Assembly: GCA_017962285.1 (NCBI GenBank)
Contig: JAGCVR010000128.1
Span: 1 to 5,935, forward strand
Length of the DNA: 5,935 nucleotides
Reading direction: 5' to 3'
DNA from: Muribaculaceae bacterium
Lineage (GTDB): Bacteria > Bacteroidota > Bacteroidia > Bacteroidales > Muribaculaceae
The position numbers and the translations under genes are program-made. This document shows positions 1 through 5,095 of this stretch, piece after piece (the stretch's first letter is position 1; every line of letters begins with the position of its first letter). The notes beneath the pieces were generated by a model. That model worked only from the letters and a program-made list of their open reading frames with translations. It did not search any database and was not told the origin of the DNA.

Positions 1-2
1 AG

Positions 3-644
3 TATAACAGCGATGTGAAGTTCCAGATTAGTTTCCGTCAGCGTCTGACCAAGTCGATACTTCCGTTCCACAGCCACCTCTTTCTGAGCTATTCCCAGAA
101 GGCCATGTGGAACATATTTGAGGAATCCTTGCCGTTCCATGACCTGAACTTCAATCCGGGCATTGGTATTCAAGGACTTATTATCAGTAAGGGAAAACTC
201 ATGGGAAATGCCACCATAATGGTGGAGCATGAGTCGAACGGCCGCGACGGTGAAGCTTCGCGCAGCTGGAATAAAGTGTCGTTTGCAGGTTCGCTGATTG
301 TTGACCCTCGCCTGATGGTTCACGCCAAGACGTGGATTCCCATCATCGATGGTCAGCAGAACAAGGACATTCTCAAGTATTGCGGAATATTCCAGGCGGG
401 AGCGCAGTTTGTCTCGAACAACAAGCGCTGGGTTGCCGACGTAACCTTCGTGAAGCGCAAGGGTTGGAATTTCAGTTTCAATACGATAGTTAACGTGGGT
501 TTCCGCATCCGCAAGAAAGACAACCAGTTCATCATGCTTCATTTCTACGACGGCTACGGCGAGAACCTTCTCGACTATAACAAGTACCACTGCCGGTTGC
601 GCGTAGGTCTGCTTATCCGCCCCACGTTCTTCAGCGATTTCTAA
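3..644 (+). CDS. pldA: Outer-membrane phospholipase A (OMPLA/PldA), 5' end outside the window
   Basis: Calcium-dependent outer-membrane phospholipase, which in known members hydrolyses acyl chains of phospholipids that reach the outer leaflet. The frame is open from the first bases (Y-N-S-D-V-K-F-Q) with no start of its own, so the GTG at 15 is an internal Val codon; 213 residues are visible. The active-site block HESNGRDGEASRSWN matches E. coli PldA: His (codon 228-230), Ser (234-236) and Asn (270-272) have the same +2/+12 spacing as H142/S144/N156. Arg (243-245) and Ser (258-260) match calcium-site positions R147 and S152. SYSQKAMWNI, ESLPF and GYGENLLDYN are further family blocks, and the chain ends in Phe, as outer-membrane barrels do. 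E. coli PldA is 289 residues, so about a quarter, including the signal peptide, is missing here. The next gene starts 12 bp downstream, suggesting an operon. The family call is very secure. Confidence 0.95.
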   Translation, partial: YNSDVKFQISFRQRLTKSILPFHSHLFLSYSQKAMWNIFEESLPFHDLNFNPGIGIQGLIISKGKLMGNATIMVEHESNGRDGEASRSWNKVSFAGSLIVDPRLMVHAKTWIPIIDGQQNKDILKYCGIFQAGAQFVSNNKRWVADVTFVKRKGWNFSFNTIVNVGFRIRKKDNQFIMLHFYDGYGENLLDYNKYHCRLRVGLLIRPTFFSDF

Positions 645-656
645 ATCATTCCATCA

Positions 657-1877
657 ATGAAAAGTGTCCGTTTCTTGACAGTGTTGGTGTTGTGCTGCAT
701 GTGGCAGGTCTCGCCCGGGCAGGAATTGTATCCAGCCCTGGAGACCACACCTGTTGCCGTGGTTCAGGAGGATGAGGACTCTGTGTATCATCTGAATGAA
801 CCGTTGCAGATCGACTCACTGACCTATCAGGAAATAGAAGGCACTGGCATGGTATCTGCCGACACTACTCAGGTGAAACGCAAATGGTGGCGTGAAATGA
901 AGCACGGCAAGGTGAACTTCGACGATGAGACGATGGGTTATCCCAAGTTCCTGAAATTCTGCTGGAAACTCTACAAGTGGGGCGACCGGGCGTTCAACAG
1001 CTACGACTGCTCTTATGTGACGAGTACCGGCAAGAACTGGAAACTTTTCATGAAAAGCAACAACTGGATGGACACATACGTGGGCAAACATTCCGACAAC
1101 ATCAAGATGGTGATGAACAGCAATCTGGTGTCGAATATCGGTGTGAATCTGTCGTTTATGGCAGTGAGTCTGGGATATTCGGTGAGCATAAGCAATCTGC
1201 TCAGCAGCGGCAAAGTGTCGAAGAAAGCCGATTTCTCCTTCACTTGCGCCCGGTTCACAGCCGATGCCTACTACATTGAGAACAACAACAAACTCAACGT
1301 GTACTATACCGACAAGAGTGTGAGTAATGAGCGCCAGAAGTTCAAGCAGTCAGGTGTGAGCCGCAAGGCACTGGCACTGACGGCATACTATTTCTTCAAC
1401 AACAGGCGTTATGCTCAGGCGGCGGCATACTGTTTCTCGAAGTATCAGAAGCGCAGTGCGGGTTCGTGGCTGGCGGGTCTGAGCATTCAGCACTACGACG
1501 TGAAATTTGATGTGGAGCAGATGTCGGAAGCCGCACGTGAATACATTCACACTCAGGATGATGCACCGAGAATTCTCTACAACGACTATTGCGTTCTCTT
1601 CGGTTATGCCCACAACTGGGTGCTGGGACGCAAATGGCTGCTTAACATCACTCTCACTCCCTACCTTGGATACCGCTACAACATAAAGCCGCGTTACGGG
1701 GAGAATGCCAGTGCCCTGTCGCTTAACCTGCGCGGCCGCTTCGGCGTGGTGTATAATCACAGGCAGTTCTTTCTCGGTATCCAGGGTTATGCCGACCATC
1801 ACCGCTACAAGACGAGCGACACGCATCTGTACAATTCCATCATTGACATGTCGATTCTTTGCGGTGTGAGATTCTGA
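657..1877 (+). CDS. DUF4421-like probable outer-membrane protein
   Basis: 406-residue protein of unknown function, assigned by recall to the Bacteroidetes DUF4421 family. Residues 1-21 form a signal peptide with a hydrophobic core (FLTVLVLCCMW) and a likely cut near SPG/QE. Residues 22-85 are acidic and look poorly ordered. The conserved-looking core at 100-145 contains WKLYKWGDRAFNSYD, YVTSTGKNWK and NNWMDTYVG. After residue 155 there are many alternating hydrophobic/polar stretches rich in Tyr, Phe and Gly, consistent with beta strands, and the last residue is Phe (CGVRF), a usual signal of outer-membrane barrels. The ATG at 657 is the first in frame after pldA and gives a sound signal peptide; there is no Shine-Dalgarno sequence. 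The 12-bp spacing suggests co-transcription with pldA, hence an envelope role, but no enzymatic motif is visible. The family is fairly sure; barrel topology and function are inference. Confidence 0.75.
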   Translation: MKSVRFLTVLVLCCMWQVSPGQELYPALETTPVAVVQEDEDSVYHLNEPLQIDSLTYQEIEGTGMVSADTTQVKRKWWREMKHGKVNFDDETMGYPKFLKFCWKLYKWGDRAFNSYDCSYVTSTGKNWKLFMKSNNWMDTYVGKHSDNIKMVMNSNLVSNIGVNLSFMAVSLGYSVSISNLLSSGKVSKKADFSFTCARFTADAYYIENNNKLNVYYTDKSVSNERQKFKQSGVSRKALALTAYYFFNNRRYAQAAAYCFSKYQKRSAGSWLAGLSIQHYDVKFDVEQMSEAAREYIHTQDDAPRILYNDYCVLFGYAHNWVLGRKWLLNITLTPYLGYRYNIKPRYGENASALSLNLRGRFGVVYNHRQFFLGIQGYADHHRYKTSDTHLYNSIIDMSILCGVRF

Positions 1878-1919
1878 TAATATTAATTATTGATTAAACA
1901 TATAAATGTATTCTTGACT

Positions 1920-2345
1920 ATGAAAAAAATCATGACTCTTTTGGCTGCTGTTCTGGTAGTAACATTCAGCGCCAAGGCCGACCACGACCAGATTATCAAT
2001 TTTAACCAACGGCTCCAGACGGCGCAGACTCTCCTCAAGCAACATTTTGCCGGCACGGTGCCCCTTGTCATTACCATGGACTGGGACGATTACACAATCG
2101 TATATGACAGTGGAGAGAGTGTGGAATTCGACAAGGAGGGCAACTGGAAGGAATTTGACTGCCGTACTTCGCAGGTGCCGTCGGCATTGATTCCCGAGGA
2201 AATCAAGAAGCACATCCGTGCCACGTTCCCCGGTACCACAATCCTTGATTTGGACCGTAACCGTCTTGGCTATGAGGTGAAACTCAACAATGGTCTGGAG
2301 GTGGAGTATGACCGTAACTTCCAGGTTATTGACATTGACGATTGA
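1920..2345 (+). CDS. Secreted PepSY-like (DUF2874-type) protein, copy 1
   Basis: Small periplasmic or exported protein of 141 residues, in the PepSY-like group that resembles beta-lactamase-inhibitor folds; the role of the group is unknown. Residues 1-20 are a clear Sec signal peptide (MKKIMTLLAAVLVVTFSAKA, cut after AKA). The mature part holds two repeats of helix plus beta hairpin: residues 27-80, with YTIVYDSGESVEFDKEGNW, and 86-139, with GYEVKLNNGLEVEYDRNF. It differs from copy 2 at 17 residues; the most notable is NQRLQTAQ where copy 2 has NQLPQTAQ, so the Leu-Pro typical of this helix start is lost. The ATG at 1920 is preferred to an upstream TTG at 1890 because it begins the signal peptide directly and is the start shared with copy 2. 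The 42-bp gap from the upstream gene has no convincing promoter, so read-through from pldA is likely. Confidence 0.88.
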   Translation: MKKIMTLLAAVLVVTFSAKADHDQIINFNQRLQTAQTLLKQHFAGTVPLVITMDWDDYTIVYDSGESVEFDKEGNWKEFDCRTSQVPSALIPEEIKKHIRATFPGTTILDLDRNRLGYEVKLNNGLEVEYDRNFQVIDIDD

Positions 2346-2372
2346 CAGCCAACGGCACAGATAACGAGATCA

Positions 2373-2414
2373 GATGATGGTGAGCCAAGTTTCAGGCGCG
2401 CCATCATTTTTTTT
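2373..2414 (+). terminator. Intrinsic terminator after PepSY-like copy 1
   Basis: GATGATGG (2373-2380) pairs with CCATCATT (2401-2408; the outer pair is G-U). The stem continues through TGAGCC/GGCGCG with one A-G mismatch and is capped by an 8-base loop (2387-2394). Eight T residues (2407-2414) follow at once. It lies 28 bp after the stop and would end the pldA-DUF4421-PepSY transcript. Confidence 0.88.
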
Positions 2415-2437
2415 GTGATTCTGCCAAAAAAAGACAA

Positions 2438-2453
2438 GGAAACACTTGTTTCC
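2438..2453. promoter_or_regulatory. Inverted repeat over the -33 element, candidate operator (copy 1)
   Basis: Perfect inverted repeat GGAAACA-CT-TGTTTCC, with 7-bp arms and a 2-bp spacer, that contains the TTG of the -33 element (2446-2448). A dyad here is well placed for a repressor or other dimeric regulator. It is repeated unchanged at 3025-3040. The regulator cannot be named from the sequence. Confidence 0.6.
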
Positions 2454-2476
2454 ACAGAAATATGATTGTAAATTTG
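2446..2476 (+). promoter_or_regulatory. Bacteroidetes-type promoter for PepSY-like copy 2
   Basis: TTG (2446-2448), 20 bp, then TAAATTTG (2469-2476), an exact match to the Bacteroidetes -7 consensus TAnnTTTG. Transcription should begin near 2482, giving a leader of about 36 bases before the ATG at 2518. The promoter lies directly downstream of the terminator of copy 1, so copy 2 has control separate from the pldA unit. Confidence 0.82.
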
Positions 2477-2517
2477 TGGAGAAATTATCAGATTATTAAC
2501 CATTTCAACTCTTGACT

Positions 2518-2943
2518 ATGAAAAAAATCATGACTCTTTTGGCTGCTGTTCTGGTAGTAACATTCAGCGCCAAGGCCGACCACGACCAGATTATCAATTT
2601 CAATCAGCTGCCCCAGACGGCGCAGACTCTCCTCAAGCAACATTTTGCCGGCAAGGTGCCCCTTGTAGTCACCATGGACTGGGACGATTACACAATCGTA
2701 TATGACAGTGGAGAGAGAGTGGAATTCGACAAACAGGGCAACTGGAAAGAATTTGACTGTCGTTCTTCGCAGGTGCCGTCGGCATTGATTCCCGAACAAA
2801 TCAAGATGCACGTCAATGCCACGTTCCCCGGTACCACAATCATTGATTTGGACCGCAGCCGTCGTGGCTATGAGGTGAAACTCAACAACGGTCTGGAGGT
2901 GGAGTATAACCGCGCGTTCCAGGTGGTTGACATCGACGATTGA
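2518..2943 (+). CDS. Secreted PepSY-like (DUF2874-type) protein, copy 2
   Basis: Tandem paralogue of the preceding gene: the same 141-residue length, the same 20-residue signal peptide (cut after AKA) and 124 of 141 residues identical. Both repeats are intact: residues 27-80, with NQLPQTAQTLLKQHF and YTIVYDSGERVEFDKQGNW, and 86-139, with RRGYEVKLNNGLEVEYNRAF. It keeps Leu-Pro at 31-32, as the family usually does, and is probably closer to the ancestral form. Replacements relative to copy 1 (T46K, S67R, E73Q, E94Q, L116R, D131N against K97M, R100N, R31L) make it more basic by about three charges. The ATG at 2518 is preferred over the TTG at 2512 for the same reason as in copy 1. It has its own promoter (2446-2476) and terminator (2960-3001), so it is probably monocistronic. 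The ligand or partner is unknown. Confidence 0.88.
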   Translation: MKKIMTLLAAVLVVTFSAKADHDQIINFNQLPQTAQTLLKQHFAGKVPLVVTMDWDDYTIVYDSGERVEFDKQGNWKEFDCRSSQVPSALIPEQIKMHVNATFPGTTIIDLDRSRRGYEVKLNNGLEVEYNRAFQVVDIDD

Positions 2944-2959
2944 CACAGAAAACGAATAG

Positions 2960-3001
2960 GGTGATGGTGTGCCAAGTTTAAGGCGCGCCATCATTTTTTT
3001 T
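2960..3001 (+). terminator. Intrinsic terminator after PepSY-like copy 2
   Basis: GGTGATGG (2960-2967) pairs with CCATCATT (2988-2995; outer pairs G-U). The stem continues through TGTGCC/GGCGCG, with U-G where copy 1 has a mismatch, and has an 8-base loop (2974-2981). Eight T residues (2994-3001) follow. It is homologous to the terminator at 2373-2414 and should isolate copy 2 from the transporter gene. Confidence 0.87.
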
Positions 3002-3024
3002 GTGATTCTACCAAAAAAAGACAA

Positions 3025-3040
3025 GGAAACACTTGTTTCC
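3025..3040. promoter_or_regulatory. Inverted repeat over the -33 element, candidate operator (copy 2)
   Basis: The same perfect dyad GGAAACA-CT-TGTTTCC as at 2438-2453, again containing the -33 TTG (3033-3035). Substitutions between the two cassettes lie on both sides of it but not in it. Retention fits a binding site, although the cassette is so recent that chance cannot be excluded. Confidence 0.6.
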
Positions 3041-3063
3041 ATAGAGATATGATTGTAAATTTG
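3033..3063 (+). promoter_or_regulatory. Bacteroidetes-type promoter for the Na/Pi-family transporter
   Basis: TTG (3033-3035), 20 bp, TAAATTTG (3056-3063). It is the duplicate of the promoter at 2446-2476, with identical boxes and spacing. The expected start near 3069 leaves a leader of about 28 bases before the ATG at 3098. Confidence 0.82.
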
Positions 3064-3097
3064 TGGAGAAATTTTCATATTCTTAATCAGTTTTTCA

Positions 3098-4786
3098 ATG
3101 TCTGTTTGGATTATCTTTAAGCTGCTGGGTTCTCTCGCTCTCCTCATGTTCGGTATGAAGTCCATGAGCGACAGCTTGCAGAAAATGGCAGGACCTCAGT
3201 TGCGCCATGTCCTTGGCGCGATGACCACGAACCGTTTTACGGGAGTTCTCACGGGTATGCTCATCACGGCATCGGTGCAGTCGAGTACCGCCACCACCGT
3301 GATGACCGTGTCGTTTGTAAATGCCGGTCTGCTGACGCTTGCACAGGCCATCTCGGTCATCATGGGAGCCAATATCGGAACCACTCTCACGGCATGGATC
3401 ATGTCGGCAGGATTCTCTTTCGATATCACCAATTTCGTGTATCCGGCATTCCTGCTCGGCATCGTTCTCATTTACCTGAGGAAATACCGCATTATCGGCG
3501 ACTTCCTATTCGGTCTGGCATTCCTTATCCTGGGACTGGGGACTCTTAAAATGACAGGGACGGATCTGCAGCTCGGCGAGAATCAGGCAGTCCTCGCCTT
3601 CTTCTCATCGTTTGACCCCGACTCTTTCCTGACTACAATCATATTCCTGCTGCTGGGTGGCGTACTCACGTTCTGCGTGCAGTCGTCGGCAGCCGTGATG
3701 GCCATCACCATGATATTGTGTTCCACCGGAGCACTGCCCATCTATCAGGGCATAGCGCTTGTCTTGGGAGAGAATATCGGTACCACCATCACATCGAATC
3801 TCGCAGCATTAAGTGCCAATATCCAGGCGCGTCGCGCTGCCTTTGCGCACCTGTTCTTCAACGTGTTTGGCGTGATATGGGTCCTCATAGTGTTCAAGCC
3901 GTTTGTCAACTTTGCATGTGGGCTCGTGGGACTTGACCCGACTGCCGACACGCTCGAGCTGACCCGGCTCTCTTTCGCACTTGCTGCGTTCCACACCGCA
4001 TTCAACGTCACCAACACCGCCATTCTCATTGGTCTTATTCCCATTATTGAGAAATTCGTTTGTTGGGTGCTTCCGTCGAAGGCGCAGGACAGCGAGGAGG
4101 AATTTACCCTGCGCTTTATCCAGGGCGGTATCATGCGCACTCCGGAAATCGCCGTGTTCCAGGCTCAGCGCGAGGTGGGACGCTATGGAGAGCAGACCCA
4201 GAACATGTTCAAACTCGAGCGCGAGTTGCTTGAGACTTCCGACAACGACAAGTTCGACAAGGCCTACGATTATATTGAAAAACTGGAGTCGCGCTCCGAC
4301 AAGATGGAGATGGAAATCGCACGCTATCTTGAGGCTGTCAGCGACGCTCATCTGAGCGATGAGACCAAGGCGAAAATCCGTGCAATGCTCCGTATGATAA
4401 ATGAAATTGAGAGCGTTGGCGACTCGTGCCTGACTCTGGCGCGAATAATCCGGCACCGTCATGCCGGCAGCGAGGACTTCACACAAGATCAGTATGCCGC
4501 CATCAAGCAAATGATGGATCTCAACGACGAGTCCCTTACGCAAATGAACTATATGATGACCACCGAGCGTGAGGTTCTCTCTATCGACAAGATGAGCTAT
4601 CTGGAGAACAAGACCAACAGCCTCCATGACCAGCTCAAGCACGAAAGCATAGAGGATGTGAACAATCACGTCTATTCCTATCGCATCAGTACCATGTACC
4701 TGGACCTTATAGGCGAGTGCGAGAAACTTGGGAACTATGTGCTTAACGTGGCTGAAGCACGCCTGATGATACCAAAGGACGCTTAA
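3098..4786 (+). CDS. Na+/phosphate cotransporter family protein with PhoU-like C-terminus
   Basis: Inner-membrane protein of the Na/Pi cotransporter family (NptA/YjbB type), 562 residues, a usual length for the form fused to a PhoU-like domain. The membrane part (about 1-325) contains the inverted pair of family repeats: QSSTATT (61-67) with GANIGTT (90-96), and QSSAAV (195-200) with GENIGTT (224-230). The QSS motifs are the family's substrate/sodium signature. Hydrophobic segments lie near 5-20, 48-76, 113-127, 133-150, 180-208, 215-222, 248-270 and 292-320. Residues 345-560 are soluble, helical and heptad-like (EKLESRSDKMEMEIARYLEAV, INEIESVGDSCLTLARII), as in PhoU domains. It probably imports or exports phosphate with sodium; direction and substrate are not proven by sequence. 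Its promoter and candidate operator are duplicates of those of the PepSY-like gene upstream. The ATG at 3098 is the first after the promoter and no Shine-Dalgarno sequence is present. Confidence 0.93.
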   Translation: MSVWIIFKLLGSLALLMFGMKSMSDSLQKMAGPQLRHVLGAMTTNRFTGVLTGMLITASVQSSTATTVMTVSFVNAGLLTLAQAISVIMGANIGTTLTAWIMSAGFSFDITNFVYPAFLLGIVLIYLRKYRIIGDFLFGLAFLILGLGTLKMTGTDLQLGENQAVLAFFSSFDPDSFLTTIIFLLLGGVLTFCVQSSAAVMAITMILCSTGALPIYQGIALVLGENIGTTITSNLAALSANIQARRAAFAHLFFNVFGVIWVLIVFKPFVNFACGLVGLDPTADTLELTRLSFALAAFHTAFNVTNTAILIGLIPIIEKFVCWVLPSKAQDSEEEFTLRFIQGGIMRTPEIAVFQAQREVGRYGEQTQNMFKLERELLETSDNDKFDKAYDYIEKLESRSDKMEMEIARYLEAVSDAHLSDETKAKIRAMLRMINEIESVGDSCLTLARIIRHRHAGSEDFTQDQYAAIKQMMDLNDESLTQMNYMMTTEREVLSIDKMSYLENKTNSLHDQLKHESIEDVNNHVYSYRISTMYLDLIGECEKLGNYVLNVAEARLMIPKDA

Positions 4787-4815
4787 CAACCTCGATATAA
4801 CTGCGAAATTGCATA

Positions 4816-4831
4816 AAAATCGGCCGATTTT
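4816..4831. promoter_or_regulatory. Perfect 16-bp palindrome AAAATCGGCCGATTTT
   Basis: Self-complementary 16-mer 30 bp after the transporter stop and one base upstream of the -33 TTG (4833-4835) of the riboswitch promoter. As RNA it would form only a 6-bp, mostly A-U stem with a GGCC loop and ends in TTTT, a weak terminator at best. As DNA it could be an operator for the receptor promoter. The two readings cannot be separated by eye. Confidence 0.5.
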
Positions 4832-4832
4832 A

Positions 4833-4863
4833 TTGGTCGTGTAAAAGAAATATTATAATTTTG
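4833..4863 (+). promoter_or_regulatory. btuB: Bacteroidetes-type promoter upstream of the cobalamin riboswitch
   Basis: TTG (4833-4835), 20 bp, then TAATTTTG (4856-4863), matching TAnnTTTG. The expected start near 4870 falls exactly where the riboswitch helices begin, which supports the call. Confidence 0.8.
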
Positions 4864-4869
4864 CAACGT

Positions 4870-5046
4870 AATTTGTGGTAATCGAGGCGACGTGTGTCGC
4901 CAAGATGCAAGGGAATCCGGTGAAAATCCGGGACTGTACCTGCAGCTGTAATCCTCACAAATGCTCAATTTGACTATTTGCCACTGGTTGATGATAAGAC
5001 TGGGAAGGCTGAATTGAGCGGAGGGAAGTCAGAAGACCTGCCATGA
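4870..5046 (+). promoter_or_regulatory. Cobalamin (B12) riboswitch
   Basis: Cobalamin-sensing leader RNA controlling the receptor gene 50 bp downstream; vitamin B12 or its coenzyme form normally lowers expression. Conserved blocks are AAGGGAATCCGGTGAAAATCCGG (4909-4931), CTGTACCTGCAGCTGTAATCC (4934-4954), the B12 box GCCACTG (4980-4986) and AGTCAGAAGACCTGCC (5027-5042). Helices visible by eye: ATTTGTG (4871-4877) with CACAAAT (4956-4962); GGCGAC/GTCGCC hairpin (4886-4901); GCTCAATT (4963-4970) with AATTGAGC (5012-5019), enclosing the B12 box. The order of blocks matches the family. The outer limits are approximate. Confidence 0.95.
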
Positions 5047-5068
5047 GTTATAAACAAGACACGACGTT

Positions 5069-5084
5069 CACTCAGGAATAAGTG
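5069..5084 (+). promoter_or_regulatory. Hairpin between riboswitch and start codon, candidate P13 expression platform
   Basis: CACT (5069-5072) pairs with AGTG (5081-5084) around the loop CAGGAATA. The loop's CAGG (5073-5076) is complementary to CCTG (4939-4942) in the L5 region of the riboswitch. Cobalamin riboswitches are known to regulate through an L5-L13 kissing loop, and this hairpin ends 11 bases before the ATG, where it could block initiation. Both stem and kiss are only 4 bp, so this is tentative. Confidence 0.45.
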
Positions 5085-5095
5085 CGACGGATTTA

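Larger units (their letters stand above)
1912..2508 (+). repeat. Tandem duplication, copy 1 (PepSY-like gene + terminator + promoter)
   Basis: First unit of a direct tandem repeat with a 598-bp period over the coding part. It covers the last 8 bases before the ATG, the whole PepSY-like gene, its terminator and the promoter/leader that now serves copy 2. By hand count the coding parts differ at 34 of 426 bases (about 92% identity). Bases 1912-2002 are identical to 2510-2600 without any change. Homology fades only around 2489-2508, just before the second gene. Confidence 0.93.
2510..3097 (+). repeat. Tandem duplication, copy 2 (PepSY-like gene + terminator + promoter)
   Basis: Second unit of the tandem repeat. 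Homology to copy 1 runs from 8 bases before its ATG to the base before the start codon of the transporter gene. From the start of the terminator T-run through GAGAAATT after the promoter, only three bases differ between copies. The leader after the promoter is less conserved and the intergenic part is 18 bp shorter (154 versus 172 bp). Confidence 0.93.

Noticed and set aside
690..701. Cys-Cys in the leader of the DUF4421-like protein as a lipobox
   Set aside because: The residues before Cys are L-V-L, without the Gly/Ala/Ser at -1 needed for a lipoprotein signal; a normal signal-peptidase site at SPG/QE fits better.
1901..1908. TATAAATG as a -7 box for PepSY copy 1
   Set aside because: It misses two of the TTT positions of TAnnTTTG and has no TTG at 19-21 bp upstream.
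1890..1919. Upstream TTG starts for the PepSY-like genes (1890 and 2512)
   Set aside because: The extensions are not shared between the copies (10 versus 2 residues), whereas the ATG begins a perfect signal peptide in both.
2395..2402. 8-bp palindrome GGCGCGCC in both terminators (also 2982-2989)
   Set aside because: It is explained by the 3' arm of the terminator stem; no separate role is needed.
2488..3165. Minus-strand open frames over the PepSY-like genes (2488-3165 and 1887-2213)
   Set aside because: They run through terminators and promoters and resemble each other only because the plus-strand genes are duplicated.
3809..4789. Long open frame of 326 codons on the minus strand inside the transporter gene
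   Set aside because: It lies antisense to a gene with clear family motifs, has no homology-like features of its own and is typical of frame shadows in a G/C-balanced coding region.
5089..5094. GGATTT before the receptor start pairing with AAATCC in the riboswitch (4924-4929)
   Set aside because: It is only 6 bp and AAATCC is already used in the conserved CCGG stem-loop, so sequestration by this pairing is unlikely.
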